Of a stretch of DNA of 64,000 nucleotides, positions 1 through 9,025 are shown in pieces. Made by a program: the position numbers and the translations under genes. The notes under the pieces were generated by a model. It made no database searches, was not told the origin of the DNA, and was given only the letters and a program-made list of their open reading frames with translations. Where the stretch lies: contig NZ_CP097484.1 of the NCBI RefSeq assembly GCF_023546765.1, forward strand, positions 4,905,501-4,969,500, read 5' to 3'. The first letter of the stretch is position 1; each line of letters starts with the position of its first letter. Source of the DNA: Methylobacterium tardum. GTDB taxonomy: Bacteria; Pseudomonadota; Alphaproteobacteria; Rhizobiales; Beijerinckiaceae.

Positions 1-74
1 GCCCACGTCACCGGCATCGCCGCCCTGGCCCCGCGATCGCGCGGCCTGCGCGGGCGACGTCCGCCCGGCTTCGT

Positions 75-296
75 CTACGGCCACGCGGGGGCCGGCAAAT
101 TCTGGCGATGCGCCCAGATCAGCCCGCGATAGGGACTGGTGAGGGTCGCGACCCCGGGCCGGCCGTCGAGGACGCTGTCCACGATCGCGGCGGCGCGGTC
201 GATCGCGGCCTCGATGGTCGGGGCGTTGAGGACAGTGCAGTGCGTATCCACGCTGCCTTGCAGACGTGCTCGGGCGATCCGCAGGTGATACCGCAT
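75..296 (-). CDS. Small hypothetical protein (73 aa)
   Basis: A 73-residue open frame with an ATG start and TAG stop. The N-terminus is basic (MRYHLRIARARLQG) and the middle is alanine-rich and probably helical, around residues 28-45. There is no signal peptide, membrane segment or motif that I recognise. Codon use, with G/C at third positions, resembles the neighbours. It stands alone at the left edge of the window. I cannot assign a function; it is more likely real than not because the competing frames are less protein-like. Confidence 0.5.
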   Translation of the reverse strand: MRYHLRIARARLQGSVDTHCTVLNAPTIEAAIDRAAAIVDSVLDGRPGVATLTSPYRGLIWAHRQNLPAPAWP

Positions 297-578
297 GGCC
301 GGACCCCGTGCTCACAGACCGGTTGCCATCATATGGGGTGTTCAACCGGAAGCGCGTGAAGCACCGTTGCGCCTGGCCCTTCCCGGGCTCGCCGCACGGT
401 CCATGGCCTGATCCGGCACACAGCAGGGCCGGTGGAGCTGACGTCCCGCTAACCTGATCCTGGCACCTTACGGTCGGGCCGCGTTGCGTATCGGCCCACG
501 CTGGTGAGATCGGACGCTCCCCCGCCCCGTGAGCAGATCGGGGTGGGGCCGAGCGGCCGATCCGCGAAGGGGACGCCC

Positions 579-788
579 ATGACGGACGAGCCGGACCAGA
601 CCCTGTCGGACGAGGAACTCGACCGTCTGGCGCGGAAGCTGTTCGCCGAGGTTCGGGCCGACAGCGACGAGGCGAAGGCGGGACGGGCCCTTGAATCCGC
701 CGGCGCGGTGGCCGGCGACGTCCTCCCCGGGATACCGGACTGGCTTATGGATGCCAGCGGCGACGCGGGTGATGGCGGCGGCGACTGA
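579..788 (+). CDS. Small acidic hypothetical protein (69 aa)
   Basis: A 69-residue acidic protein starting MTDEPDQTLSDEELDRLARK. I chose this ATG because a purine-rich GAAGGGGA ribosome site lies just upstream; the frame is open further upstream (504) but that stretch is low-complexity. Residues 10-45 look like an amphipathic helix and the C-terminus is Gly/Asp-rich. No membrane segment or known domain. It is a single gene with no obvious partner, and its function is unknown. Confidence 0.55.
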   Translation: MTDEPDQTLSDEELDRLARKLFAEVRADSDEAKAGRALESAGAVAGDVLPGIPDWLMDASGDAGDGGGD

Positions 789-812
789 GGCGGCGGGCGC
801 GGCGCGGGCGCC

Positions 813-1166
813 TCAGTTCTTGAAGATCTGAACGTCGCCCTCGGACAGCACCGCGCGCTGGTCGGTGCACCATTGCTGCTCCCCGACTTCCTTCACCTCG
901 GCGTAGCGCCGCGCCAGCTCATCCTTGAAGGCGGCGTGCGCGCGCTCCTGGCCCAGCACCTCGGTGGCCACGTCTCGCGCAGTCTGGGAGATCCGCAGCG
1001 CCGTCGTGCCGTCGATCGCGTAGTGCTTGCCGCAGAACGTGATGATGGCCGATTGCGCGCTGGAGGCGCGGAGCAGGGCCAGCGCCTGCTCCTGAGGCTG
1101 CGCGCGCGCAGGCGCAGCCTGTGCAGTGACGGCAAGGACGACGGCAACGAGGGCTTGGTAGCGCAC
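813..1166 (-). CDS. Secreted hypothetical protein (117 aa)
   Basis: A 117-residue protein with a clear Sec signal peptide: a hydrophobic VAVVLAVTAQAA core and a likely cleavage after an Ala-Arg-Ala type site near residue 22. The mature part contains two cysteines, in IITFCGKHYAIDG and QQWCTDQRAV, which could form a periplasmic disulfide. No catalytic motif is seen. It is predicted to act in the periplasm with unknown function. Length, signal peptide and codon bias make it a convincing gene. Confidence 0.7.
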   Translation of the reverse strand: MRYQALVAVVLAVTAQAAPARAQPQEQALALLRASSAQSAIITFCGKHYAIDGTTALRISQTARDVATEVLGQERAHAAFKDELARRYAEVKEVGEQQWCTDQRAVLSEGDVQIFKN

Positions 1167-1287
1167 GGCAGGTCTCTAGCGATGAGCACTCGTACAATGC
1201 AGTAACGAGTGACGGCAATGTCTGAGAACAGCGTATGCAGGGTGGCTCGCCGGCGGCCCTGGTTCAGCATGCACCCAGCGCGGGCGT

Positions 1288-1404
1288 TCAGGCGAAGTGC
1301 ATCGGCAGCGCCAGGCTGACGAGGGCGACATACGCGCCGACGAGCAAGGCTCCGGCCGGGACGACGACACCGCTGAGCAGGACGAGGCGGGCTGAGAGGG
1401 ACAT
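1288..1404 (-). CDS. Single-pass membrane microprotein (38 aa)
   Basis: A 38-residue protein (MSLSARLVLLSGVVVPAGAL at its start) that is almost wholly hydrophobic and should span the membrane once. The ATG is preceded by a GGAG ribosome site. The frame is open upstream, but that extension is Arg/Pro-rich and lacks a good start, so I chose this internal ATG. Such short membrane proteins are frequent in this window. Function unknown. Confidence 0.5.
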   Translation of the reverse strand: MSLSARLVLLSGVVVPAGALLVGAYVALVSLALPMHFA

Positions 1405-1828
1405 GACGATCTCCACGTGATGGGCGGCGGCTGCCGTCGTTGAGGAAGATCTATGCTCAAGCTCTCCGGTCCGATGTGCTGGGGAACACGCAGAGCGGTC
1501 TCGTCGTGGCGTGTGCAGGGTCGGGCGCCGCCGAACCTGTCCCCGGGTGCCTTCGTGCAGAACAGCGTGCGCCGATGCTCTGACCGATCCGGGATCCTCG
1601 GCCATCTCCGGTCGAAGGCCGCGCGGTTGGCGTCCGCCTCGTTCGCGCTGCAGCCCGTCGACGGGATCGAAGAAGCGGTGTTCGGGCCAGATCGGCACGG
1701 CGATGCACTGCGGCGCCGATGATGATTCATGCATTGCGGCGCAGCATCGATTGAGCTTGCCCCGGCGGGATCAGTCATGGATGACCGGCGTTCTCACCAG
1801 TACTGCAAAACATACTGGGAGCATCGCC

Positions 1829-2122
1829 ATGGGCCTGACCGCGTTTGTCGTCTTCGTCGTCCCGTGGGTGGTGCTTGCGGTGTTTCTCACGCGGGCCCCG
1901 ACGGTCCTCCGTCTGGGCGCTGCTCCGGCGCCTTGGCGGCCCATCCCGACCCGCAAGGAGTTGAGCGGGGCCGACCGGCGCGCGACGCACCCGCATGATA
2001 CGCGCACCGCCGAGAGCGGCGGCCGATTCAATCGGGACCGGCACGATCCGGCCGATGCGCCGCGAGGCGGAGCGCTGGGGACCAGCGTGGAGCCGACCGA
2101 GCCCGACGACAAGGTCAGCTAG
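1829..2122 (+). CDS. Small membrane-anchored hypothetical protein (97 aa)
   Basis: A 97-residue protein with an N-terminal transmembrane segment (about residues 4-21, TAFVVFVVPWVVLAVFL) followed by a long hydrophilic, probably disordered cytoplasmic or periplasmic tail rich in Arg, Pro and Asp. I chose the ATG at 1829 because it directly precedes the hydrophobic segment and a GGGAG sequence lies about 10 bases upstream. It converges on the chemotaxis receptor gene, and a strong hairpin lies between them. No homologous family recognised. Confidence 0.5.
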   Translation: MGLTAFVVFVVPWVVLAVFLTRAPTVLRLGAAPAPWRPIPTRKELSGADRRATHPHDTRTAESGGRFNRDRHDPADAPRGGALGTSVEPTEPDDKVS

Positions 2123-2195
2123 CCCCCATCGACGCAGCGGGGGCGCACCAAGGCGGGTCTCCGACAGCTCCGCGCTGCTCTGCTACCGAACGCGG

Positions 2196-2231
2196 AAGGC
2201 CCGCCTCCGCAGATGCGCGGAGGCGGGCCTT
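2196..2231. terminator. Bidirectional terminator hairpin between convergent genes
   Basis: A perfect 15-bp inverted repeat (AAGGCCCGCCTCCGC, a 6-base loop, then its complement) lies between the + strand small membrane gene ending at 2122 and the - strand chemotaxis gene ending at 2263. The stem opens with AA and closes with TT, so it reads similarly from both sides. A U-tract is short, but position and stem strength support termination of both transcripts. Confidence 0.75.
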
Positions 2232-2262
2232 GGTCAGGCGACAGATATCGATCGGCGTCCGC

Positions 2263-3951
2263 TCAGGCGGCGCGCACGGTGGCGAGGAAGCGCGCGACCT
2301 CCGCGCCGAGGTGCTCGGACTGACGCGACAGCTCGGAGGCTGCCCCCAGAACCTGGCTGGCCGCCGCCCCGGTCTCCTCGGCCGCTCCCGCCACACCGGA
2401 GATGTTGCTCGTCACCTCGCCGGTGCCCATGGCGGCTTGCGCAACATTGCGCACGATCTCCTGGGTGGCCGCACCCTGCTGCTCGACCGCCGCCGCGATC
2501 GAGGTCGCCACGCCGCTGATCTCGCGGATCCGCCCGGTGATGCCGCCGATCGACGTCACCGCCTGCCCCGTCGAGGCCTGGATCTGCGCGATCTGGCCGG
2601 AGATCTCGTTCGTCGCCTTGGCGGTCTGCTCGGCCAGCGCCTTCACCTCGGAGGCGACGACCGCAAAGCCCTTGCCCGCCGCACCCGCGCGCGCCGCCTC
2701 GATGGTCGCGTTGAGGGCCAGCAGATTGGTCTGCCCGGCGATGTTCGAGATCAACCCGACCACATCGCCGATCCGCGAGACGGCGGCACTCAGCTCCTGC
2801 ACCAGGGTGCCGGTCTGGTCGGCCTCGTGCACCGCCCGCTGCGCCAGCTCGGCCGAGCCCGCGACCTGACGGCCGATCTCCTGGACCGACGAGCCCAGCT
2901 CCTCCGCCGCCGCCGCGACGGTGTTGACGTTGGAGGCGGCCTCCTCGGCGGCCGCGGCCACGGTGGTCGACTGGCTGGCGGTCTCGGTTGCCGTGGCCGT
3001 CATGGTCTGCGCGGTGGCCTGCAATTCGGTCGCCGACGACGACACCATGCCGATGATGCCGCCGACGGCAGCCTCGAAGCCGTCGGCCATCTGGCGCATG
3101 CCGGCCTTGCGCTGCTCCTCGGCGGCGAGCCGCGCCACTGCGGTCTCGTCTTCCAGCGCCTTCATGCGGATCAGGCCATTCTTGAACACCTGCACCGCAT
3201 TCGCGATCGTTCCGATCTCCGTCTTCTGGCCCTGATGCGGAATGGTGACGGCCAGGTCGCCATCGGCGAGCGCCTGCATCGGTTGCACCACCGAGTTGAT
3301 GCCGCGCGCGATGCTCAGGATGATCATGGCCGCCAACGCGATCGACAGAGCCACGGCTAAAAGCCCGACGCCGATGAGCATGGCGCGCGTCTGAGCGTAT
3401 GTGTCCTGGCTCTCCCTGGCAGCCTGCTCGGCACCATCCTGGTTGAGCTTGATGATCTTATCGAGCGCCACCGACGCGCTCCGACGCGGCGCGACCACCT
3501 TGGCTTCGTAGAGGCTGAGAGCCTGCGCCTTCTCGCCCTTGCGGGACAGCGCGAGGATCGGCTCGACGGCGGTTGCGAGCGCGCGCCAATCCCGGGCGAA
3601 CGTTTCGTAGAGCGCGCGCTCCTCAGGGGAACTGATCAGCTTCTCGTAGCTCTTCGTTGCTGCATCGATCTTCTGACCCCGATCGGCGAGATCCTTGTCG
3701 ACGCTGGCCAGCATCTGCGGTTCTTCCGTCAGGATATGACGGAGCAGACTGGTGGTATACCGCCCTGTCAGGGAATCGATCTGACTTGCGGCGCGCACGC
3801 TCGGCAGCCAGTTCGTCTCGACATCGAGAAGCAGCCCGTTGAGCGTTGAGGCGCTTCGAAGCCCGACGAGGCTCAGGCCACTGAGCAGCAGGAGCAGAAC
3901 GGCGAAGGCAGCAATCAGCTTGCTGCGGATGGACAAGGAGTTGAGCGGCAC
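2263..3951 (-). CDS. Methyl-accepting chemotaxis protein
   Basis: A 562-residue transmembrane chemoreceptor. Residues about 11-31 form the first membrane helix, about 32-188 a periplasmic helical sensor of the four-helix-bundle type, and about 189-212 the second membrane helix. A HAMP domain follows, then a long cytoplasmic coiled coil. The signalling tip is unmistakable: [20 protein letters not shown] followed by AARAG, the site that contacts CheA and CheW. No C-terminal CheR-tethering pentapeptide is seen. The gene is monocistronic, with no che genes nearby, so it probably feeds a chemotaxis system encoded elsewhere. The ligand cannot be read from the sequence. Confidence 0.95.
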   Translation of the reverse strand: MPLNSLSIRSKLIAAFAVLLLLLSGLSLVGLRSASTLNGLLLDVETNWLPSVRAASQIDSLTGRYTTSLLRHILTEEPQMLASVDKDLADRGQKIDAATKSYEKLISSPEERALYETFARDWRALATAVEPILALSRKGEKAQALSLYEAKVVAPRRSASVALDKIIKLNQDGAEQAARESQDTYAQTRAMLIGVGLLAVALSIALAAMIILSIARGINSVVQPMQALADGDLAVTIPHQGQKTEIGTIANAVQVFKNGLIRMKALEDETAVARLAAEEQRKAGMRQMADGFEAAVGGIIGMVSSSATELQATAQTMTATATETASQSTTVAAAAEEAASNVNTVAAAAEELGSSVQEIGRQVAGSAELAQRAVHEADQTGTLVQELSAAVSRIGDVVGLISNIAGQTNLLALNATIEAARAGAAGKGFAVVASEVKALAEQTAKATNEISGQIAQIQASTGQAVTSIGGITGRIREISGVATSIAAAVEQQGAATQEIVRNVAQAAMGTGEVTSNISGVAGAAEETGAAASQVLGAASELSRQSEHLGAEVARFLATVRAA

Positions 3952-4091
3952 GACTGACCTCGAAGGCAGCTGCTGAGCCCAGCGTCGATGAAGCTGCCAA
4001 GTTAAGGTCTTACGGGGGAATAGTTAATTCTATATCCAATATCAATGATATGCATCCATTTGCCTGAAATCCCGATCGGTTGAACGCGCTA

Positions 4092-4205
4092 TTAGCCAAT
4101 TGCCCAAACGAGAGGCAGGGCGCCGGTCAAGAACAACGCGGACGAGACGAGCACGGCGAGGCGCTCGCGATGGTGGAGGATGAAGGCGCGCGGGCTGGCA
4201 AACAT
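4092..4205 (-). CDS. Single-pass membrane microprotein (37 aa)
   Basis: A 37-residue protein with a basic N-terminus (MFASPRAFILHHRERLA) followed by one hydrophobic segment (VLVSSALFLTGALPLVWAI). The positive-inside pattern suggests a cytoplasmic N-terminus. The open frame continues upstream, but the extension is unlike a protein. It lies upstream of the chemoreceptor promoter region. No family recognised; it is one of several membrane microproteins here. Confidence 0.4.
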   Translation of the reverse strand: MFASPRAFILHHRERLAVLVSSALFLTGALPLVWAIG

Positions 4206-4662
4206 GGGGCGGGGCCGGATCGGAGGAAGCACCTCACGCTCGCTCCTGAACCTTGACCAATCCGAGGCATCCGACGTCGTCCACAGGCGGTCCGCGACGC
4301 GTGTTACCGCCGAGCCACAGAGGGCTGGATGTGCTCCGGCGCACCGCGCGGACGCCGCGCCGGGTCTATCGCCTCCCGGTGGCTGCTTTCGCCCCCTCAG
4401 CAGCCCGATCCAGCGGCGCAGTGACCTCACCGGTTGCTGCGCCGTTGTCGTCTGCGACGACCCGCCGGGTCGGCAGCATTCCGTGCAGGCCGCCGCCGTC
4501 TGCCGGTCGATGCAGGCGGCCGATTTCCGCAATCCGACGCTGTTCGCGCAGGTTGAACGGGCCTCAATGCGCGCGTCGGCAGGGTGCTTCCGGCCGGGGA
4601 TGCCACTCCCCTTCGCGCCGAGAACCATTTCCAAGCGCGTTGAGACGGCTGACGAAAGATCA

Positions 4663-4892
4663 CGGGTCGTGGTTTGGTGGGGGGCATCCCAACCCTGGTC
4701 CTCATCCTGAGGTGCGGCGCAGCCGCCTCGAAGGAGGGCTCCAGCCGGCCGCGCGATCCCTGGAACGCGCCTTCGAGGTCCGCTGACGCGGGCACCTCAG
4801 GATAAGGGCGGAGATGGAGCATGGGCCGGTCGTCGCGGCTCGCCCGCGCGCCCCGCTCGTGAGGCGTGTCGCAACCGGACGGTCGCGGCTCT
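4663..4892. repeat. Dispersed palindromic intergenic repeat, family A copy 1
   Basis: A stretch of about 230 bp closely matching 17127-17354. Both copies share, in order, GGGTCGTGG, CCTCATCCTGAGGTGC, CCTCGAAGGAG, CCAGCCGGCCGCGCGA, a CCTTCGAGG element, GCACCTCAGGA with AAGGGCGG, and GGTCGCGGCTC. The outer CCTCATCCTGAGGTGC and inner GCACCTCAGGATAAGG arms are inverted, so the element can fold into a long hairpin. It contains no credible coding sequence. It resembles the non-coding palindromic repeats scattered in many Rhizobiales genomes. Confidence 0.75.
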
Positions 4893-5109
4893 AGCCGCCA
4901 GTGCGGCGCGGGGCCGATCCGTGGGCGCTTCGCGCGCGCTCGGCCTCTTCGGCCGCGACCGCCTCGACCGCGGCGATGACGTTCTCCAGCTCGGCGACCT
5001 GACGCAGCGCGCTCCCGGCCGGCAGGCCGTCGTATTCGGCCATGGCCAGGATGAGCGTGCGCTGATGCGCCTTGAGGCGCTCGAGGAGGGCATTGAGCTT
5101 GTCGGGCAT
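4891..5109 (-). CDS. Hypothetical helical protein (72 aa)
   Basis: A 72-residue, largely helical protein (starts MPDKLNALLERLKAHQRTLI). Hydrophobic residues are spaced as in a short coiled coil or helical hairpin across residues 4-60, and the C-terminus is short and basic. No membrane segment or catalytic motif. The stop codon abuts the end of the repeat element on the left. Function unknown. Confidence 0.6.
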   Translation of the reverse strand: MPDKLNALLERLKAHQRTLILAMAEYDGLPAGSALRQVAELENVIAAVEAVAAEEAERARSAHGSAPRRTGG

Positions 5110-5515
5110 AAGCGCGCTGTAGCCGTGAGCGGGAGAGCGGACAAGCTGGTGATCGGCAAAGCGTTTTGCAAAGTGGATGCGGGCTGCAGATCAGTCGCAC
5201 ATCCTCCCGATCTCATGCTGTGCCCGCGACAGGTCTTCCACCGAACAGTGCAAGTCGCGATCGAATCATCGGCCGAAGGCTTCCTGACGCCCGCGTTCGG
5301 GTGACCCGAAGCCCCAAGGGGTCATTGTCCTGCACCGCTCCGAATGGTGATCGGCCACAAAGTCCGCGCGCCTGTGAACAGAGAGCCTATTGTCTCGGTC
5401 CGTGACCTTCTCGCGGAGCGAGAAGGAAATTTCGGACTTCGGAATGTCGGCGCTGGACAGTGCTCAAGCCGGACCGGCAGACTGAGTTCAACGAACAAGG
5501 CCATAGGGAGAAACG
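5110..5515. other. Gene-free interval containing one strong inverted repeat
   Basis: About 400 bases separate the helical hypothetical gene from the IclR remnant. I see no credible coding sequence. The only notable structure is the perfect 9-bp inverted repeat at 5406-5426, followed directly by an 8-bp AT-containing palindrome (GAAATTTC). Confidence 0.5.
5406..5426. promoter_or_regulatory. Perfect inverted repeat upstream of an IclR remnant
   Basis: CCTTCTCGC, a 3-base spacer, then GCGAGAAGG form a perfect 9-bp inverted repeat about 90 bases before the IclR-like ATG. An overlapping GAAATTTC palindrome follows. It could be the old operator of the now truncated regulator, or a transcription terminator stem. 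There is no direct evidence for either. Confidence 0.35.
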
Positions 5516-5674
5516 ATGCTGCTCGACACAGCTGCGTCGATCGAGGGGGCGTCCCGATCGTCGCTCTCCAAAGCCCTGTCATTACTTGTGGTTGTCGCAG
5601 AGCGAAGCCAGAAAGGCGTCAGCCTGAGCTCAGCCGCGGCCCGCACCGGTCTCCATGTACAACCGGGAAAATAG
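5516..5674 (+). pseudogene. Truncated IclR-family regulator remnant
   Basis: A 52-codon frame with a good AGGGAG ribosome site. After a short lead-in it reads SLSKALSLLVVVAERSQKGV and then SLSSAAARTGLH, which closely follows the first half of the IclR winged-helix domain (the pattern of leader helix, 'SLSELARRTGL', recognition helix). The frame stops before the recognition helix and wing, and no effector-binding domain follows before the convergent regulator gene begins at 5713. I infer a 3'-deleted IclR regulator, not a working protein. It is too short for most gene finders. Confidence 0.5.
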
Positions 5675-5712
5675 CGAAGCGGCCAGGAGGCTCGCTCGGT
5701 CCCGTTCGGCGA

Positions 5713-7287
5713 TCAGGCTGGGAGGCCCGCGATCGCCAAGGCTTCGGCGTAGCGCTGCGCCATCCGCTCGAGCGGAAAGGGGATGCGTGCGAGGAAGCCC
5801 GAGATCGTCAAGTGCGGCTCGATCGCGAGCATGTCCGCGACAGCCTCGCGGGCGCGGTCCAGCCGCCCGAGCCGGACGTTGGCGACCGCGAGGACGCGCA
5901 GGGCCACGGCGAAGCGGCGGTTCTGCGCCAGGGCGCGCTCGGCCCAGTCGATCGCGGTGGTGTCGTCCCCGTCGATCAACGCGGCCACCGCCATCACGCC
6001 GGACATCAGCCAGCCGCGCGGATCGCGCGGGTTGAGCCGCTGCGCGCGGGCCACCATGGCGCGGCCTTCGGCGCCGTTGCCGCACATCGTCTCGATCCAG
6101 CCCGCGAGCGTCAGCGCCATCGCGGAGTTCGGGTTGAGGAGCAGCGAGCGCCGGAAGAGGTCGCGCGCGCGTTCACGCCCGGTCCCGGCCATGTTCCAGA
6201 TCGCGAAGGCGGCCATCCACAGCACCTGCGCGTCGCCGGGCGCGCGCTCGACCGCCCGCCAAGCCAGGGCGACGGCCGCGCTGCGGGCGCGGTCGTCCTG
6301 CTCGGCCCAGCCCTGGAAGTGACACTGCGCGCGGCAATAGGCGGTCGCCGCCATCGCGGGGGCGTAATCCGGTTCGGCCTCCAGAGCCTCGCCCAAGCAG
6401 GCCAGGGCTGCGGCCATGCCAGGACCGGTGAACTCGGACAGGTGCGCGTTGGCCCGCAGCAGACGCTCGTAGGCGTCGAGCCGGGACGGCGCCGTGCGCC
6501 CGAGACGCTTGATCTCGGCCTGCTGCAGGGTCGGCTCGATCGCGGCCGCGACGCTCTCGGCAACCCGCTCCTGCAGCGCGAACACGTCGTGCAGGTCACC
6601 GTCGAACCGGTCCGACCAGAGATGGGCGCCCGAGACCGCATCGACGAGCTGCCCCGCGATCCGCAGCCGGTCGCGGCTGCGGCGCACGCTGCCCTCGAGC
6701 ACGTAGCCGACGCCGAGTTCCGCGCCGACCCGGCGCACGTCGATCGCCCGGCCCTTGTAGGTGAACGAGGAATTGCGGGCGATGACGAACAGGCCGCTCA
6801 TGCGCGAGAGCGCCGTGATGATCTCCTCGCAGATCCCGTCCGCGAAGTAGTCCTGCTCCGGGTCGCCGCTCATGTTGGTGAAGGGCAGGACCGCCACGGC
6901 CGGCAATCGGGGTCCCGCGCGCCAGGACGGCCCGGTGCCGGCCCCGGTCTCCGCTCCTGGCTTCGTCAGGGGGTCGTCCCCCGCCTCCACGGCGCCAACG
7001 AAGCGGACGCCCTTGCGCGGGAGCGTGCGGATCAGGCGCTGGTCGAGCCCGGTGTCGCCGATCGCGGCGCGCGCGGCGTTCAGCCGGCTGCTGATCGTCG
7101 CCTCCGACACGATGCGGCCGTGCCAGACGGCCTCCAGGAGATCGTCGCGGCTGACCACGCGATCGCGGGCGGCGACGAGGTGCGCGAGGACATCGAAGAC
7201 CTGCGGCTCCAGCGCGACGAGGGTGTCCCTGTCCCTGAGCTCGCGCCGGGCGGTGTCGAGGGTGAAGGACGAGAACCGGTAGATCAC
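5713..7287 (-). CDS. CadC-type winged-helix regulator with TolB-like and TPR regions
   Basis: A 524-residue protein. Residues 1-100 form an OmpR/CadC-type winged helix (MIYRFSSFTLDTARRELR at the start; LPRKGVRFVG in the wing). Residues about 135-250 match the TolB-like N-terminal module often fused to such regulators (AVLPFTNMSGDPEQDYFADG, GYVLEGSVRR, LWSDRFDG). The remainder is helical repeats of TPR type, with recurrent Ala-rich helices. There is no transmembrane segment, so unlike CadC itself it should be cytoplasmic. The architecture is common in Rhizobiales; targets and signals are usually unknown. It is convergent with the IclR remnant and divergent from the exported hydrolase and P460 pair, which it may regulate (inference). 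Confidence 0.88.
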   Translation of the reverse strand: MIYRFSSFTLDTARRELRDRDTLVALEPQVFDVLAHLVAARDRVVSRDDLLEAVWHGRIVSEATISSRLNAARAAIGDTGLDQRLIRTLPRKGVRFVGAVEAGDDPLTKPGAETGAGTGPSWRAGPRLPAVAVLPFTNMSGDPEQDYFADGICEEIITALSRMSGLFVIARNSSFTYKGRAIDVRRVGAELGVGYVLEGSVRRSRDRLRIAGQLVDAVSGAHLWSDRFDGDLHDVFALQERVAESVAAAIEPTLQQAEIKRLGRTAPSRLDAYERLLRANAHLSEFTGPGMAAALACLGEALEAEPDYAPAMAATAYCRAQCHFQGWAEQDDRARSAAVALAWRAVERAPGDAQVLWMAAFAIWNMAGTGRERARDLFRRSLLLNPNSAMALTLAGWIETMCGNGAEGRAMVARAQRLNPRDPRGWLMSGVMAVAALIDGDDTTAIDWAERALAQNRRFAVALRVLAVANVRLGRLDRAREAVADMLAIEPHLTISGFLARIPFPLERMAQRYAEALAIAGLPA

Positions 7288-7439
7288 GTGGCCGCCTCAG
7301 CGATCATGCCGGTGCAGCAGGGCCGTCCCGAACCGAAAATCAAGAGGCTCTGAAGGTGCGCTGCACGGCTTCTGAAAGCGGCAAGCGGCTGATTGGGGCA
7401 ATATTCGGCGCATCGACACCTCAGCAGCGGGATGCGCCC

Positions 7440-8461
7440 ATGCCGTCCGAAACCATCAACCGGAGCCGCCGCCGCCTTCTCGGCGGCGCGGCCGCCACCA
7501 TCGCGGCCGCCGAACTCGGCCTGGTGCCCCCGCACACGCGCAGACAGGAAAGGGCGAAGGCGCCGCGTTCGGGCCGCTGAAGGAAGTCGACGCTAACCTC
7601 CTGCGCGTCGGCTATCTGGAGGCGGGCAACCCGTCCGGTCCGGCGGCGCTCCTGCTTCACGGCTGGCCCTACGACATCCACAGCTTCGCGGAGGTCGTAC
7701 CGTTGCTCGCCGCGGCGGGATACCGGGTGATCGTCCCCTACCTGCGCGGTTACGGCACGACGCGCTTCCTGGCGGGCGATACCGTGCGCAACGGCCAGCA
7801 GGCGGCGCTCGCGGTCGACATCATCGCCCTGATGGACGCGCTCGCCATCCGTCAGGCCGTTCTCGCCGGTTTCGACTGGGGCGCCCGCACCGCCTGCATC
7901 GTCGCCGCGCTCTGGCCGGAGCGGTGCAAGGCCCTGGTGTCGGTCAGCGGGTACCTGATCGGCAACCAGGAGGCCGGCAAGAAGCCGCTGCCGCCCCAGG
8001 CCGAACTCGCCTGGTGGTACCAGTTCTACTTCGCGACCAGCCGCGGCCGGGCGGGCTACGAGGCCAACCGGACGGAATTCGCCCGGCTGATCTGGCGGAC
8101 GGCCTCGCCGCGCTGGCAGTTCGACGACGCCACCTTCGCGCGCAGTGCTGCGGCCCTCGACAATCCGGATCACGTCAGCATCGTCATTCACAATTACCGC
8201 TGGCGCCTGGGTCTCGCCGACGGCGAGCGGCGGTACGATCCCCTCGAAGCCCGCTTGGCGGAGACGCCGAAAATCGGCGTGCCGACGATCACCCTGGAGG
8301 GGGACGCGAACGGGGCACCGCACCCCGATCCCGCCGCCTACGCCAAGCAGTTCTCCGGGCCCTACGCGCATCGCACGATCAGCGGCGGCATCGGGCACAA
8401 CCTTCCGCAGGAGGCCCCGCAGGCCTTCGCGCAAGCCGTGGTGGACGTCGATGCCCTCTGA
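7440..8461 (+). pseudogene. Tat-exported alpha/beta hydrolase, epoxide-hydrolase-like (frameshifted)
   Basis: The first frame starts MPSETINRSRRRLLGGAAAT, a twin-arginine signal, and ends at 7580. The second frame continues the same protein: AHAQTGKGEG (signal cleavage site) and then LLLHGWPYDIHSF, giving an uninterrupted hydrolase to 8461. The junction is a run of five C bases near 7526-7531 where one C appears missing. Catalytic features are present: the HGWP oxyanion motif, an Asp nucleophile in AGFDWGARTA, and a C-terminal His in GIGHNLPQ. An Asp nucleophile points to the epoxide hydrolase or dehalogenase branch. The stop overlaps the P460 start. Either a real frameshift or a homopolymer error; I favour error because the rest is intact. 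Confidence 0.8.
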
Positions 8462-8972
8462 CCGTCGCCTCCGCGGGCCCGGCGCCCTTCTCCTGGCCTG
8501 CACCGCCTCAGGCCTTCTCGTCGCGGCCGCCCGGGCGGTGGACGGGAGCGGCAAGCCCGCCGCGCCGATCTACGGCGTCACCGTTCCGGACGGCTACCGC
8601 GACTGGCGCCTGATCGCGCCGGCGCTCGAGGATGCGCCGCTGAACGAACTGCGCGCCGTCGTCGGCAACGACCGGGCCGTGACGGCCTACCGGGCCGGTA
8701 CGCTGCCGTTCCCGGACGGTACGGTCCTGGTGAAGCTGGCTTGGGAGCGGATGCCGTCCGCGGAGTTCGAGTCGGCGACGGTGCCCGGCCGGGCCACGAC
8801 CGTGCAGGTCATGGTCAAGGATGCGAAGCGTTACGCCGCGACCGGCGGCTGGGGCTTCGGCCGTTTCATCGACGGCAAGCCGGTGGACGAAGCGCAGCAT
8901 CAAACCTGCTTCGCCTGCCACGAAGCGCGCGTCAGGAACCATGATTACGTCTTCACCCCGTACGCCCCCTGA
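8451..8972 (+). CDS. Cytochrome P460 family protein
   Basis: A 173-residue protein with an N-terminal signal segment (LLLACTASGLLVAAARA) and, near the C-terminus, a single c-type haem motif CFACH (Cys153, Cys156, His157). The body contains the P460-type features YRDWRLI near the N-terminus and GRFIDGKP before the haem motif. P460 proteins are periplasmic haem enzymes; characterised members oxidise hydroxylamine, while many homologues have unknown substrates. The ATG overlaps the end of the hydrolase gene by 11 bases, so the two should be co-translated and both exported. Confidence 0.85.
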   Translation: MPSDRRLRGPGALLLACTASGLLVAAARAVDGSGKPAAPIYGVTVPDGYRDWRLIAPALEDAPLNELRAVVGNDRAVTAYRAGTLPFPDGTVLVKLAWERMPSAEFESATVPGRATTVQVMVKDAKRYAATGGWGFGRFIDGKPVDEAQHQTCFACHEARVRNHDYVFTPYAP

Positions 8973-8986
8973 GCGGGTGAGAGGGT

Positions 8987-9007
8987 GAGTCGGCTTCGGG
9001 CCGATTC
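8987..9007. terminator. Hairpin between convergent genes
   Basis: GAGTCGGC, a TTCGG loop, and GCCGATTC form an 8-bp stem with one G-T pair between the P460 stop (8972) and the MFS stop (9026). No long T-tract follows. Position suggests a terminator for one or both convergent genes. Confidence 0.5.
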
Positions 9008-9025
9008 ATGCGGCGTGCAGCCTTC

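Noticed and set aside
5344..7353. 669-codon open frame on the plus strand
   Set aside because: Lies opposite the CadC-type regulator, whose motifs are clear; the frame is a low-complexity shadow.
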